Below the pieces are notes generated by a model. That model made no database searches, was not told the DNA's origin, and was given only the letters and a program-made list of their open reading frames with translations. From Gammaproteobacteria bacterium (lineage in GTDB: Bacteria; Pseudomonadota; Gammaproteobacteria; Tenderiales; Tenderiaceae), in assembly GCA_016200485.1 (NCBI GenBank), contig JACQEP010000007.1, forward strand, positions 1-48,652: 48,652 bases of DNA. Reading direction: 5' to 3'. Position 1 is the first letter of the stretch; every line of letters starts with the position of its first letter. The position numbers and the translations under genes were made by a program. Shown here in pieces: positions 23,964 to 36,146 of the stretch.

Positions 23964-25898
23964 TTACCAGTAGTACGAAATCGCGAGCTGTGACTCTCGT
24001 GCGATTTTCTCTTCAAAATTGAGCCGCACATCCCAGTTACGCGCAGTTCCAAAACGATTTTCCCATCTTGCCAGGCGGTAATTGGATCGAGAACCATTTA
24101 GGTAGGCTTGCTGGCCAAGAGAGATGTGGGATTTCCATCCAGGGATTGGTGAAGCAATCATCCCGATATGAGCGGCGATGCCAAAAGTATCGGAGTCCTG
24201 ACGTTTTGTTCGTGCATTGGCTTCTAACATCACAAACGTAACCATGTGGTTCATTAGGGTGGCGCTTTTTCCAATGCCACCCGTAATATTGGACACAAGG
24301 CAGTTCTCGCAAGAAAGATCTCGATTTTCTAGGCCAGCTTTTACTTTCCAAGCAATCCCTCCATCACCAGGAAGCGAAGTCCGGGAAGGGTTTAGTGTTT
24401 CTATGTTGATGATATCCAGGCTGCGTACGCTTAAACTTTGGTCAGAATATATTAGCCGAAGGTCAAGCATGCTCAACTGTGAATTCGGGTAACGGCCGGC
24501 ATCGAGATTGAGCATGTCATAATACGCAGGACGCCATCGTAGTTCGAACCCCGAGCCTAGTTGGTTGTTGTGATAAAATCCAGCACGAGTCATGCCGGGT
24601 CTTGGGTCAATGTGAGGAGGTTTGATGTCGGATTCGGGGTCAATTGTTACAGAGGTTTGTGGCGGTAATCCGGATCGCTCAAGTAATAAAGTATGCTTCG
24701 CTGCTTTGAATGAGGGATCGCTCTTGTTTGTGACTAAACGGAACTCGTAGTAGTCAATCAAGGTGTCGATGATTCTAACTTTGTCATCGTTAGAATTTTG
24801 TTGATAGCTCGGTGTAGTGAAGTTTAAGTTGTTGGCAACTAGAAATCTTACTTGAGTCTGAGACGATTCGGAAAGTTCAAAATACCGGTCAGAATAAAGG
24901 TTCTGACGCGATGGGATGCGGTGCACGTTGCTGACTAAGGGAGTTCCATTTCTCTCAATGGAAGCGAGTTTATCGAATATTACGGCGGGGACCTCCCATG
25001 GCCTATCATAGGGAACTAGTGGCGGCTCGATGACGAGATTAAGCAGTTCAGCCATTCGATAGGCGCAGTTTTCCTTTAAAAAATAATATGTAAATTTATT
25101 GCCGAGCAGCTCCCAGGCATGGGCAACGATTGCATCAACTTCGGCAGGAGATAATGAAAGCTCATATTCCCATAAGTCACGCATTTCGTTTTCAACATAT
25201 ATGTGATTGAGGCGATAAAAACGTTCATGTGAAAAACTGCCGTCATATCCGCCAAATACCCCTTTGAAAGCATATGCCAGACCATTCTCATGTTCGGGAA
25301 CGGTAGCGCCGTAGTTCACGCTTTCATCAAGGAGGTTGGTAGGTGCGATATTATTGTCAGTATTAAATTTTAAAAGAATGTGACCATAGAAAGAGGCCGG
25401 GTTGCTTAGGTAGCCGCTAGCAAAGACCAGACTTAAAGAATTTATGTTGCTGTGCAGTGCCCAATCTTCAAATTGATGACACGTTACCGAAGGTGGGTCA
25501 GCTGAGCTCCAGTCAAGCGACCGGCGTAACCACTGGTAGCGCGCGACAAACCGACATTGAGCATGTTTGTCAGGTTCGTCACCTGGAGAGGCAAAGAATG
25601 CCGCAATTGTTGCTTTTATTTCAGCGCTGGGATTTATCGTTCCTTCGGGGGATAAAAAGAAATCAGAAGATATGATTTCGCTGCGAACAGAATCGTGGCC
25701 TGATCCGGGATATTTATAGTGCAATAATTTTCGCCAATAGGGGTGTTCAGCCAGTTTTTTATCCTCAGCTTGCAGGATAAGTGTCGCAACCTGAGGAGCG
25801 AACCCCGATTCTTCCGAAGCCAAAGAAAGTGGAGTTACAAAGAATAATAAAGAAAAGCTTATTAGAGCTAGGCAGTAACGTTGCGGCAGATAAAACAT
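23964..25898 (-). CDS. DUF4105 (Lnb N-terminal domain) envelope protein
   Basis: A 644-aa protein with an N-terminal signal peptide (about 1-27). The middle part contains the DUF4105/Lnb N-terminal pattern: FASGYLSNPASFYGHILLKFNTDN (about 160-183) with conserved H, and later FTYYFLKENCAYRMAELLNL with a conserved Cys. This is the fold related to papain-like or NlpC-type cysteine enzymes. The C-terminal part (about 430-644) is rich in alternating polar and aromatic residues and ends in YYW, as in outer-membrane barrels. Periplasmic with an outer-membrane anchor is therefore likely. The substrate is unknown. It converges with parB, and no clear terminator lies in the 131 bases between them. Confidence 0.78.
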   Translation of the reverse strand: MFYLPQRYCLALISFSLLFFVTPLSLASEESGFAPQVATLILQAEDKKLAEHPYWRKLLHYKYPGSGHDSVRSEIISSDFFLSPEGTINPSAEIKATIAAFFASPGDEPDKHAQCRFVARYQWLRRSLDWSSADPPSVTCHQFEDWALHSNINSLSLVFASGYLSNPASFYGHILLKFNTDNNIAPTNLLDESVNYGATVPEHENGLAYAFKGVFGGYDGSFSHERFYRLNHIYVENEMRDLWEYELSLSPAEVDAIVAHAWELLGNKFTYYFLKENCAYRMAELLNLVIEPPLVPYDRPWEVPAVIFDKLASIERNGTPLVSNVHRIPSRQNLYSDRYFELSESSQTQVRFLVANNLNFTTPSYQQNSNDDKVRIIDTLIDYYEFRLVTNKSDPSFKAAKHTLLLERSGLPPQTSVTIDPESDIKPPHIDPRPGMTRAGFYHNNQLGSGFELRWRPAYYDMLNLDAGRYPNSQLSMLDLRLIYSDQSLSVRSLDIINIETLNPSRTSLPGDGGIAWKVKAGLENRDLSCENCLVSNITGGIGKSATLMNHMVTFVMLEANARTKRQDSDTFGIAAHIGMIASPIPGWKSHISLGQQAYLNGSRSNYRLARWENRFGTARNWDVRLNFEEKIARESQLAISYYW

Positions 25899-25912
25899 TG
25901 CGTGACCCTACG

Positions 25913-25951
25913 AAAAAACAAGAGCCTGTTGATGACATCAACAGGCTCTTG
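25913..25951 (-). terminator. Rho-independent terminator of the DUF3015-like gene
   Basis: CAAGAGCCTGTTGATG and its exact complement form a 16-bp stem around one base (25919-25951). On the - strand it is followed directly by six T (25918-25913). One of the clearest terminators in the window, placed 21 bases after the gene. Confidence 0.92.
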
Positions 25952-25971
25952 AACATACTAGGTTTCGCGAA

Positions 25972-26493
25972 TTAGAGGGCTTTACAGGCTTGGGTATATT
26001 CGCCTGAAACTTTGTTGCTGACCAGATTGTAATAGGCTTCTGCCTTATCTAAAGTGGTTTGCGAAGCGTATGACGGTTCGCGCATAGATGTGCTGAAATC
26101 TGTGCGGATGGAGTTGGCAATGGCAGGTTGTGCGGTTTTGTCACAGTCCATCATGCTAAGCATGGCGCGTATGTGCTTGCCATAACCTTTGGCAGTGTCT
26201 TCTTCAAGGCTGGCGTAGTTTTCATACACAAAACGAGCAGCCACAACTTGTTTGCCGCTACACTAATTGGGGGTTGATGCCCCTGAGGTTACGGCGGTAG
26301 TGCCCAGGTCCCAGATTACGTTCGAAGTTACGGCGGCCCATTTGGTCTCAGTAAAAATCATTGCGCCAATGCCACAATCCAGCCACGGGTTTTTCATCTG
26401 ACTTGGGGGGATGACGCCGCCCTCAGCGTGGCCAGCTACTGGTAGGCTCAACATCAATACCGAAATGGCAAACAATTTTTTTAAAGCTTTCAT
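25972..26493 (-). pseudogene. DUF3015-like gene interrupted by an in-frame TAG
   Basis: Two frames, 26263-26493 (76 aa, signal peptide ending AGHA) and 25972-26244, are in the same register and separated only by TAG at 26263-26265. Read through, the joined protein is about 173 aa: NPWLDCGIGAMIFTETKWAAVTSNVIWDLGTTAVTSGASTPN, then the stop, then CSGKQVVAARFVYENYASLEEDTAKGYGKHIRAML and on to the normal end. This matches the order of DUF3015 proteins, secreted proteins of unknown function. Only the single codon is abnormal; both halves and a strong terminator are intact. CAG to TAG would be a single change. A recent inactivation, a base-calling error or readthrough are the options. Confidence 0.8.
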
Positions 26494-26670
26494 GCAAGTG
26501 ACTCCCTCAGTAAATAAAAGTTAGTTTTTATATATAAATTGACAGTGCGACGGCATGTTAATTCACGCAAGTTTACTAAGTCAATCATTGCTTGAGCGGA
26601 GTTTGAGATTCAGATATCAAGAAGCCTCGATAGCAGACTGAGAAGGCAGATCACGTTTGCGTGATTTTAA

Positions 26671-26699
26671 TTGACCACCCCGCCCTATTTTTTTATACT
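26671..26699 (+). promoter_or_regulatory. sigma70-type promoter of the ATP synthase operon
   Basis: TTGACC (26671-26676) and TATACT (26694-26699) with a 17-base spacer, about 77 bases before atpZ. A small hairpin, ATCACG/CGTGAT (26650-26665) followed by TTT, lies just upstream. Confidence 0.75.
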
Positions 26700-26718
26700 G
26701 CGCCGCGCTAAGTGAGGG

Positions 26719-26748
26719 TTGCAGTGGCCGTTGGTCGCGGGCTATACT
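26719..26748 (+). promoter_or_regulatory. Possible second atp promoter
   Basis: TTGCAG (26719-26724) and TATACT (26743-26748) with an 18-base spacer, 28 bases before atpZ. Weaker than the first. Confidence 0.4.
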
Positions 26749-26776
26749 CACGCGCCTTCTTCGTGCGGGCCTCGGA

Positions 26777-26974
26777 ATGGAAAAGAAACAGGGTGCCGGT
26801 TTGCTCCTGATCGGAGTCGGAACCCACATGACGGCGATGGTCGTCACCGGGTTCGCGCTGGGATACGGGGTCGACACGTATTTTGAAACCAAGCCTTTGT
26901 TTATGTTGATATTCGGGGCGCTGGGTTTTGTCGGCGGGACACTGAAGGCGCACAAAATGTTAGTCAGGTTTTAA
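26777..26974 (+). CDS. atpZ: AtpZ/AtpI family small membrane protein
   Basis: A 65-aa protein with two membrane helices (about 8-30 and 38-57), matching the ATPase_gene1 (AtpZ) family found at the start of atp operons. Members are thought to help assembly of the c-ring or to take part in ion transport for it. The sequence GYGVDTYFETKPLFMLIFGALGFVGG shows the family's loop and second helix. It is the first gene of the operon, with a 1-base gap to the next. The ribosome site is weak. Confidence 0.75.
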   Translation: MEKKQGAGLLLIGVGTHMTAMVVTGFALGYGVDTYFETKPLFMLIFGALGFVGGTLKAHKMLVRF

Positions 26975-26975
26975 A

Positions 26976-27377
26976 TTGGACGTCGCCATCGCACAAGTGC
27001 AGGCCAATGCCCGCAAGGTATTGATTCTGCAAGTGAGTATCGCCGCCATTGTGGCCTTGGTGTTTGCCGTGATGACGGGTGGCTGGCAGGCGTTGTCCGC
27101 CTTGATCGGCGGTGGAATTGGTGCAGGTTCATCGTTGTTGTTGCGGCGCGGTGTATTGCGCGCTACCGAGATCGCCAAGAGCGATCCCAGGAAGAGCATG
27201 TTGACGCTTTATCTTGGTGCGGTGCAGCGGTTTTTCCTGGTACTGGGTTTGTTTGTGGTGGCACTGACCCTGTTTAAGTTCGATGCGCTGGCAACAGTGG
27301 TTGGATTTGGGTGTGCGCAACTGGCTTATGCGGTGGTGATGCGGACGAGTAGTCATCCGCAGCAACGCGCGAAATAA
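26976..27377 (+). CDS. atpI: ATP synthase subunit I (AtpI)
   Basis: A 133-aa membrane protein with four helices, a member of the ATP synthase I family that helps the c-ring assemble. Helices lie at about 17-33, 38-54, 75-98 and 103-120. The start TTG at 26976 is uncertain; a GTG at 26996 is in a different frame, so TTG is the best choice available. It follows atpZ by one base, so the operon has two assembly-type genes before atpB. The C-terminus is polar. Confidence 0.82.
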   Translation: MDVAIAQVQANARKVLILQVSIAAIVALVFAVMTGGWQALSALIGGGIGAGSSLLLRRGVLRATEIAKSDPRKSMLTLYLGAVQRFFLVLGLFVVALTLFKFDALATVVGFGCAQLAYAVVMRTSSHPQQRAK

Positions 27378-27390
27378 AAGAACGTTTTAA

Positions 27391-28260
<870 letters not shown>

Positions 28261-28325
28261 TCCAGCAATAGAGTTTGCGATAGTAATAACGGTTTTTTGG
28301 TTTTGATTTTAGTTTTTTTGTTTAA

Positions 28326-28631
<306 letters not shown>

Positions 28632-28671
28632 GCCCCATCAACTGACTGACTAAAGCCGAGAGGACCAAGTC

Positions 28672-29142
28672 GTGAATATTACTGCGTCCCTGTTCGGACA
28701 GATCATCGCCTTCGTGCTGTTGATCTGGTTCGTGAACAAGTTCCTGTGGGGGCCCGTGAATGGCTTGCTCAGCGATCGCCAAAAGCGCATCGCTGATGGC
28801 CTGGCTGCCGCAGAAAAAGGCAAGCATGAGCTGGAATTGGCCGAGAAGCGCGCACATGAAGCGCTGAACGAAGCCAAGGCCCGTGCCAGCGAAATCCTGG
28901 CTCAAGCTGAAAAGCGTGCCAGCGAAATTGTGGAAGAGTCTAAAGGTAAGGCTAAAGAAGAAGGTGACCGGATCAAGACCGCCGCTGTTGCTGAAATCGA
29001 ACAAGAAGCCAATCGCGCCAAGGAACAAATCCGGGCGCAAGTGGGTTCGATTGCAGTGATCGCCGCTAGCAAGATTTTGAGTCGCGAAGTCGATGCCAAG
29101 GCTCATGAACAACTGATCAAAGATCTGGCCGCCCAAATCTAA
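28672..29142 (+). CDS. atpF: ATP synthase Fo subunit b
   Basis: A 156-aa peripheral-stalk subunit. One N-terminal membrane helix (about 5-25, ASLFGQIIAFVLLIWFVNKF) is followed by a long charged coiled coil. The start is GTG at 28672, chosen because GAGAGGA lies 7 bases upstream. Size is normal. Confidence 0.96.
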   Translation: MNITASLFGQIIAFVLLIWFVNKFLWGPVNGLLSDRQKRIADGLAAAEKGKHELELAEKRAHEALNEAKARASEILAQAEKRASEIVEESKGKAKEEGDRIKTAAVAEIEQEANRAKEQIRAQVGSIAVIAASKILSREVDAKAHEQLIKDLAAQI

Positions 29143-29148
29143 GCTTAT

Positions 29149-29685
29149 ATGGCAGAGAAAACCACAATTGCACGTCCCTATGCGCAAGCGATGTTCGACA
29201 TCGCACGCGCAAAAGGCATATTGAGTAAAGTCGATCAGGCGTTGCAGCTCGCTGCAATCGGTGTGACTGACCCGTCGGTTGCCGCGTTGGTGGGTAATCC
29301 TAAGGTATCCAAGTCGAAGCTCGCGGAATTGATCACGAGCATCGGCGGTGCGGATGCCGGCGGCGAATTCAGTAACTTCATTCACTTGCTGGCCGAAAAT
29401 AGCCGTCTGGCGGTGTTGCCTGAAATCGCGCAGCTGTTTGCTCAATATCGCGCCGAGCAGGAAAGCACGATCGAAGCCGAGGTTGTATCGGCAAGCGCGC
29501 TCAACGATTCGCAGAAGCAGGCGATCATCGCCAGCCTCAAAAAGCGACTCGGCCGTGAGGTGACGTTGCAGTGTTCCACCGACGCAAGTCTGATCGGTGG
29601 CGCCGTGATACGGGCAGGAGATTTAGTTATTGACGGGTCGATCACGACGCAGCTGAATAAGCTGGCGCTCGCGGTTGCCCGCTAA
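29149..29685 (+). CDS. atpH: ATP synthase F1 subunit delta
   Basis: A 178-aa subunit joining the stator b subunits to F1. The N-terminal motif ARPYAQAMFDIARAKG is the family signature. The C-terminal block LIGGAVIRAGDLVIDGSITTQLNKL is typical. It lies 6 bases after atpF and 21 bases before atpA, consistent with one transcript. Confidence 0.96.
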   Translation: MAEKTTIARPYAQAMFDIARAKGILSKVDQALQLAAIGVTDPSVAALVGNPKVSKSKLAELITSIGGADAGGEFSNFIHLLAENSRLAVLPEIAQLFAQYRAEQESTIEAEVVSASALNDSQKQAIIASLKKRLGREVTLQCSTDASLIGGAVIRAGDLVIDGSITTQLNKLALAVAR

Positions 29686-29706
29686 CGTTTTTTAGAGGAT
29701 ACGCCA

Positions 29707-31248
29707 ATGCAATTGAACGCTGCTGAGATTAGCGAACTGATTAAAAAGCGCATCGAAAGCTTCGAAGTCAAGACCGAAGCGCGCACCGAAGGTACCGTGG
29801 TAAGTCTTAGCGACGGTATCGCCCGCATTCACGGTCTGGCCGACGTCATGTCCGGTGAAATGCTGGAGTTCCCAGGCAACACGTTCGGGATGGCGCTCAA
29901 TCTTGAGCGTGACTCCGTCGGTGCGGTAATTCTGGGTTCATACCAGCACATCTCCGAAGGCGCCAAGGTCAAGTGCACCGGCCGCATTCTTGAAGTGCCG
30001 GTTGGCGAAGCCCTGCTCGGCCGCGTTGTTGATTCGCTGGGTACCCCGATCGATGGCAAAGGCCCGATCGACACCAAAAAATCCGCTCCAATTGAGCAGA
30101 TTGCGCCTGGCGTATTGTGGCGTAAATCGGTTGACCAGCCGTTGCAAACCGGCCTCAAGGCCATCGATGCCATGGTGCCTGTCGGTCGCGGTCAGCGTGA
30201 ATTGATCATCGGTGACCGTCAGACGGGTAAAACCGCTGTCGCCATCGACGCTATCATTAATCAAAAAGGTACGGGCATTAAGTGTATCTACGTTGCTATC
30301 GGCCAGAAGGCATCTTCTGTCGCCAACGTAGTACGCAAGCTGGAAGAGCACGATGCGCTGGCGCACACCATCATTGTCGCTGCGACCGCCTCTGATCCTG
30401 CGGCTATGCAGTTCATTGCGCCTTACGCCGGTTGTGCCATGGGTGAGTATTTCCGTGACAAGGGCGAAGACGCGTTGATCGTCTATGATGACTTGACCAA
30501 GCAAGCTTGGGCTTATCGCCAAGTATCCTTGTTGCTGCGTCGTCCGCCAGGTCGTGAAGCGTATCCGGGTGACGTTTTCTACCTGCACTCGCGTCTGCTG
30601 GAGCGTGCGGCACGTGTTAACGCCGATTACGTTGAGCGTCACACCAATGGCGCTGTGAAAGGCAAAACCGGTTCCTTGACCGCGCTGCCGATCATCGAAA
30701 CCCAGGCCGGTGACGTATCTGCCTTCGTTCCGACCAACGTCATCTCGATCACCGATGGTCAGATCTTCCTCGAGTCCGATCTGTTCAACTCGGGCATCCG
30801 TCCTGCGATCAACGCCGGTCTGTCGGTATCGCGCGTCGGTGGCGCGGCTCAGACCAAGATCATCAAGAAACTCGGTGGCGGTGTTCGTCTCGACTTGGCC
30901 CAGTATCGTGAATTGGCGGCATTTGCCCAGTTCGCGTCTGACCTGGACGAAGCGACCCGCAAGCAGATCGAGCGCGGCCAACGCGTTACCGAACTGATGA
31001 AGCAGAAGCAATATTCACCGCTGTCGGTTGCCGAAATGGCCTTCTCATTGTTTGCTGCCAATCAGGGTTTCCTGGATGACGTCGAAGTGAAGAAAGTCGT
31101 TAACTTCGAAGCTGCGATGCACTCGTACCTGCGTTCGAACAACGCTGACCTGTTGGCGCTGATCAACGAGAAGGGCGACTTCAACGACGATATCGCCGCC
31201 AAGATGACAGACGCTCTGAAGAAATTCAAAGCAACCAGCACCTGGTAA
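29707..31248 (+). CDS. atpA: ATP synthase F1 subunit alpha
   Basis: A 513-aa subunit with a non-catalytic nucleotide site. The Walker A motif is GDRQTGKT (about 169-176). Conserved [27 protein letters not shown] and the arginine-finger region [12 protein letters not shown] are present. The size and all blocks match the gammaproteobacterial protein. Confidence 0.98.
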   Translation: MQLNAAEISELIKKRIESFEVKTEARTEGTVVSLSDGIARIHGLADVMSGEMLEFPGNTFGMALNLERDSVGAVILGSYQHISEGAKVKCTGRILEVPVGEALLGRVVDSLGTPIDGKGPIDTKKSAPIEQIAPGVLWRKSVDQPLQTGLKAIDAMVPVGRGQRELIIGDRQTGKTAVAIDAIINQKGTGIKCIYVAIGQKASSVANVVRKLEEHDALAHTIIVAATASDPAAMQFIAPYAGCAMGEYFRDKGEDALIVYDDLTKQAWAYRQVSLLLRRPPGREAYPGDVFYLHSRLLERAARVNADYVERHTNGAVKGKTGSLTALPIIETQAGDVSAFVPTNVISITDGQIFLESDLFNSGIRPAINAGLSVSRVGGAAQTKIIKKLGGGVRLDLAQYRELAAFAQFASDLDEATRKQIERGQRVTELMKQKQYSPLSVAEMAFSLFAANQGFLDDVEVKKVVNFEAAMHSYLRSNNADLLALINEKGDFNDDIAAKMTDALKKFKATSTW

Positions 31249-31263
31249 TCGGGGACCTTAGGC

Positions 31264-32130
31264 ATGGCAGTCGGTAAAGAGATTCGCGTCAAGATCAAGA
31301 GTATCAAGAATACTCAGAAGATCACCCGCGCCATGGAAATGGTCGCGGCGAGCAAGATGCGTAAGGCTCAGGAGCGGATGCGATCATCGCGTCCTTATGC
31401 GCAAAAGATTCGCAACGTGATTAATCACCTGGCGTATGCTCATCCTGAGTATCACCATCCTTACTTGCAAAAGAAGGATACGATCAAGCGTGTCGGACTG
31501 ATCATTGTGTCTACGGATCGCGGTCTGTGCGGTGGCCTGAACACAAATTCGTTCAAGACCGCTGTCGTGGAGATGCGTAAGTGGCGTGATCAAGGTGTTG
31601 AGGTGGATCTTTGTCTGCTGGGGAAAAAGGCCAATGCCTTCTTCAAGCGTGTCAGCAAGAACATCCGCGCCCAGGCCACCGATTTTGGCGACGCGCCGAC
31701 GGTAAGCCAGATCATCGGCAGCATCAAGGTCATGCTTGATGCGTTTGATTCTGGTGAAATCGATCGTATCGATCTGGTGTACAACGAGTTCGTCAACACC
31801 ATGACTCAGCAGCCGACGGCGGTACAGTTGTTGCCGATCCAGGCCGCCAAGCCGGAAAAGGAACTTGAGCACCACTGGGACTATTTGTACGAGCCTGAGG
31901 CCAAGGAAGTGTTGACTGAGCTGTTGGTGCGCTTTATTGAGTCACAGGTGTATCAAGGTCTGGTTGAGAACGTGGCCTGTGAGCAGGCGGCGCGCATGGT
32001 GGCGATGAAGGCAGCAACCGACAACGCCGGCGACCTGATCCACGAATTGCAGTTGGTGTACAACAAGGCGCGTCAGGCAGCTATTACGCAGGAAATTTCG
32101 GAAATCGTCAGCGGCGCGGCGGCGGTGTAA
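31264..32130 (+). CDS. atpG: ATP synthase F1 subunit gamma
   Basis: A 288-aa central shaft. The N-terminal coiled coil [30 protein letters not shown] and the C-terminal [40 protein letters not shown] are the rotor helices. The Rossmann-like middle part has [13 protein letters not shown] 54-base gap follows before atpD. Confidence 0.97.
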   Translation: MAVGKEIRVKIKSIKNTQKITRAMEMVAASKMRKAQERMRSSRPYAQKIRNVINHLAYAHPEYHHPYLQKKDTIKRVGLIIVSTDRGLCGGLNTNSFKTAVVEMRKWRDQGVEVDLCLLGKKANAFFKRVSKNIRAQATDFGDAPTVSQIIGSIKVMLDAFDSGEIDRIDLVYNEFVNTMTQQPTAVQLLPIQAAKPEKELEHHWDYLYEPEAKEVLTELLVRFIESQVYQGLVENVACEQAARMVAMKAATDNAGDLIHELQLVYNKARQAAITQEISEIVSGAAAV

Positions 32131-32181
32131 AAAACCAGCTCGGCGTATTGACCCCAGGTTTAACAGTAAAAGAGGAACTGA

Positions 32182-33570
<1,389 letters not shown>

Positions 33571-33589
33571 TTAGCCGTAGGAGATCGTT

Positions 33590-34015
33590 ATGGCAATGAC
33601 TGTACATGTCGACATCGTTAGCGCCGAGGCCGAGATTTTTTCCGGCCCGGCCGAGATGGTATTTGCCTCGGGCGTGATGGGCGAGCTGGGCATTTTGCCT
33701 CGCCATGCCCCGTTGCTGACCAAGCTCAAACCGGGCGAAGTGCGTGTCGTGCGGCCGGAAGGCGAAGAAGAGTTTTACTACGTCTCCGGCGGTATGCTCG
33801 AAATTCAGCCCCACGGCATCACCGTGCTGGCCGATACCGCTGTCCGTGCCAAGGATCTTGACGAGGCCTCGGCAATGGAAGCCAAGCAACGTGCCGAACA
33901 GGCGCTGCGCGATCAGCAAGGCGAAATGGAATTGGCCCAAGCCGAGCAGGAATTGGCCCAGGCCATGGCCCAGTTGCAGGCAATCCAGAAGCTGCGCAAA
34001 AAAGCTGGCCGTTAA
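33590..34015 (+). CDS. atpC: ATP synthase F1 subunit epsilon
   Basis: A 141-aa subunit with an N-terminal beta-barrel domain (about 1-85, with [30 protein letters not shown]) and a C-terminal two-helix domain that can inhibit hydrolysis. A stretch [19 protein letters not shown] forms the second helix. The terminator at 34041 follows. Confidence 0.97.
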   Translation: MAMTVHVDIVSAEAEIFSGPAEMVFASGVMGELGILPRHAPLLTKLKPGEVRVVRPEGEEEFYYVSGGMLEIQPHGITVLADTAVRAKDLDEASAMEAKQRAEQALRDQQGEMELAQAEQELAQAMAQLQAIQKLRKKAGR

Positions 34016-34040
34016 TTAAGTTGTAAAATTAAGATGTTAC

Positions 34041-34073
34041 AAGGGGAAAGGTCGAGAGGCCTTTCCCCTTTTT
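34041..34073 (+). terminator. Terminator of the atp operon
   Basis: AAGGGGAAAGG and CCTTTCCCCTT form an 11-bp stem around an 8-base loop, followed by TTT and AGTTT. It ends the operon that starts near 26700. Confidence 0.88.
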
Positions 34074-34122
34074 AGTTTCGGCCGTTATAAGTAATTGGAC
34101 AAACATATAAGAGTTTTAGCGT

Positions 34123-34572
34123 ATGACGCATAAATACGAAGCCGAAAATTCGTTGATGTTGCCAAAGGAAGTGGCCTTGGTTCGTAATGATTGGCAGGTA
34201 GTACTGGGACGTGAAGAGGACTTTGGGGAACGCTTTTATCGTCACCTGTTTGAGTATGATCCGAACCTGGAAGCATTGTTTCACCGCAGTTTGGAGATGC
34301 AGGCCCATAAAGCGGTGAATATGTTCACTACCGCCATTGAAAGCTTGGACTCTCCCTCCCATTTGTTTCCCCCGTTATATGCCGCAGGTCGTCGCCATGA
34401 CCAGAATTATGGGGTGACCTGGGAATCCTATGCCGTGATGCAGCGAGCCTTCATCGAGACGATGAAAGAAATACAGGTGTCAGATTGGAATGAAGCGCAC
34501 GAAATGGCCTGGAATCGCGCTTTTATGCTAATCGCCGATGTGATGGCCGGCGCGATGCCGGATTTGGATTGA
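34123..34572 (+). CDS. Single-domain globin
   Basis: A 149-aa haem protein of the flavohaemoglobin-like globin group without a reductase part. The proximal histidine is H92 in GRRHDQNYGV. Tyr39 (B10) and Gln60 (E7) fit the distal pocket of flavohaemoglobin-type globins, which bind O2 tightly or handle NO. No FAD or NADH domain follows. It sits alone between the atp terminator and glmU, both on the same strand, with 107 bases before it. The role, NO detoxification or O2 binding, is inferred from the family. Confidence 0.85.
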   Translation: MTHKYEAENSLMLPKEVALVRNDWQVVLGREEDFGERFYRHLFEYDPNLEALFHRSLEMQAHKAVNMFTTAIESLDSPSHLFPPLYAAGRRHDQNYGVTWESYAVMQRAFIETMKEIQVSDWNEAHEMAWNRAFMLIADVMAGAMPDLD

Positions 34573-34662
34573 CGCAGCATGTCGAATCGATAAAGATAGC
34601 GGCCTTGCCATCGACGGTAGAATCGAGCGTAATTCCTCACAATCCTATAAAATACCTCACCT

Positions 34663-36021
34663 ATGTTAAGTGTCGTCATACTTGCCGCTGGTCAAGGTAC
34701 CCGCATGCGTTCGGCGTTACCGAAGGTGCTGCATGTGGTCGGTGACCGTCCCCTCCTGGAACACGTGATCAGCACCGCCCGTGAACTGGGTGCGGGAGAG
34801 ATCCATGTCGTTTATGGCCATGGCGGTGACGCCGTGCCCAAGGCCCTCGCCCATCTCAATGTGAACTGGGTATTGCAGGAGCAGCAGCTGGGGACCGGCC
34901 ATGCCGTGGCCCAGGCGATTTCCCACGTTAAAGGCGAGCGGGTGCTGGTGTTGTATGGCGACGTGCCCCTGATCAGCGCCGCAACATTGAAGCGATTAAT
35001 CGAGGCGGCGGGTAGCGAAGTCGGCCTGCTCACCGTTGAGTTGGACGACCCGACGGGTTACGGCCGCATCATCCGCGATGGCAGCGGCAAGGTGCTGCGC
35101 AATGTCGAACAGAAGGATGCCAATGCCAGTGAGCTATGGGTTCGCGAAGTGAATACCGGTTTTCTGACCGCCCCTGCCGCCAAGCTGTCTGACTGGTTGG
35201 GTCGCCTGCGTAACGATAATGCCCAAGGCGAATACTACTTGACCGATGTGCTGGCGATGGCCGTCGGGGATGGCGTGGCAGTGAATACCGCTGCTCCGGC
35301 CGATGTGCATGAGGTGCTGGGAATTAACAATAAGCGCCAGCTGGCGGAGATCGAACGTCACTATCAACGTATTCAGGCCACAGCCTTGATGGACGCGGGC
35401 GTCACCCTGCGCGACCCGGCGCGGCTGGATGTGCGTGGCCAGGTAAGCTGTGGTCGGGACGTTGAAATTGACACCAATGTAATTTTACATGGCAAAGTAA
35501 ATATAGGGTCAAATACAAAGATTGGCCCTAACTGCCTGATTATTAATAGTGTGATCGGTGATGGCGTGGAAATCCTGGCCAACACCGTGATCGAAGAGGC
35601 CGAGATCGGCGCCGGGAGTCGCGTCGGGCCTTTCGCCCGGATACGCCCGGGTACGGTGCTGGCGGGTGACGCGCACATCGGCAATTTTGTCGAAATCAAG
35701 AAGTCGACGGTGGGTCTTGGCTCCAAGATTAACCACCTAAGTTATGTCGGCGATGCGACCATTGGCAACCAGGTCAACATCGGCGCCGGGACGATTACCT
35801 GCAATTATGATGGCGCCAATAAACACCAGACGATTATTGAGGACGAGGTTTTTGTTGGCTCGGACTCGCAATTGGTTGCGCCGGTGACCATCGGCAAAGG
35901 GGCAACGATCGGAGCAGGTGCGACCATTACCAAGAACGTAGCACCGGGTGCGCTGGCGCTCAGCCGCACACCGCAGGCATCAAGGGAAGGCTGGAAACGG
36001 CCGACCAAAAAGAAAAGCTGA
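34663..36021 (+). CDS. glmU: Bifunctional GlmU (GlcN-1-P acetyltransferase/GlcNAc-1-P uridyltransferase)
   Basis: Makes UDP-GlcNAc for peptidoglycan and LPS. The N-terminal uridyltransferase part has LAAGQGTRMRSALPKVLH (residues 7-24). The C-terminal left-handed beta-helix (about 250-440) carries the hexapeptide repeats and the acetyl-CoA region GAGTITCNYDGANKHQT. It has 452 aa, the normal length, and a basic tail. It precedes glmS, which supplies GlcN-6-P for the same pathway. Confidence 0.98.
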   Translation: MLSVVILAAGQGTRMRSALPKVLHVVGDRPLLEHVISTARELGAGEIHVVYGHGGDAVPKALAHLNVNWVLQEQQLGTGHAVAQAISHVKGERVLVLYGDVPLISAATLKRLIEAAGSEVGLLTVELDDPTGYGRIIRDGSGKVLRNVEQKDANASELWVREVNTGFLTAPAAKLSDWLGRLRNDNAQGEYYLTDVLAMAVGDGVAVNTAAPADVHEVLGINNKRQLAEIERHYQRIQATALMDAGVTLRDPARLDVRGQVSCGRDVEIDTNVILHGKVNIGSNTKIGPNCLIINSVIGDGVEILANTVIEEAEIGAGSRVGPFARIRPGTVLAGDAHIGNFVEIKKSTVGLGSKINHLSYVGDATIGNQVNIGAGTITCNYDGANKHQTIIEDEVFVGSDSQLVAPVTIGKGATIGAGATITKNVAPGALALSRTPQASREGWKRPTKKKS

Positions 36022-36054
36022 AGGGCAGTTTTTCGCGACGCGAAATTTAGAGTC

Positions 36055-36075
36055 CCTTCTCCCAAAGGGAGAAGG
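36055..36075. repeat. Palindromic repeat between glmU and glmS
   Basis: CCTTCTCCC and GGGAGAAGG around AAA. A common intergenic repeat type. A second unit lies at 36147-36173. Confidence 0.65.
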
Positions 36076-36097
36076 TTAGGATGAGGGGATTAATGCT

Positions 36098-36127
36098 GTA
36101 GGGCCGATTCATGAATCGCCCACCTAC
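36098..36127. repeat. REP-like palindrome
   Basis: GTAGGGCCGATTC and GAATCGCCCACCTAC pair imperfectly. Same family as 14707-14734. Confidence 0.65.
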
Positions 36128-36146
36128 CTGCACCCTCACCAACCCC

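Noticed and set aside
29938-31011. 357-aa frame on the - strand opposite atpA
   Set aside because: Shadow of a highly conserved gene; no domain or start signal.
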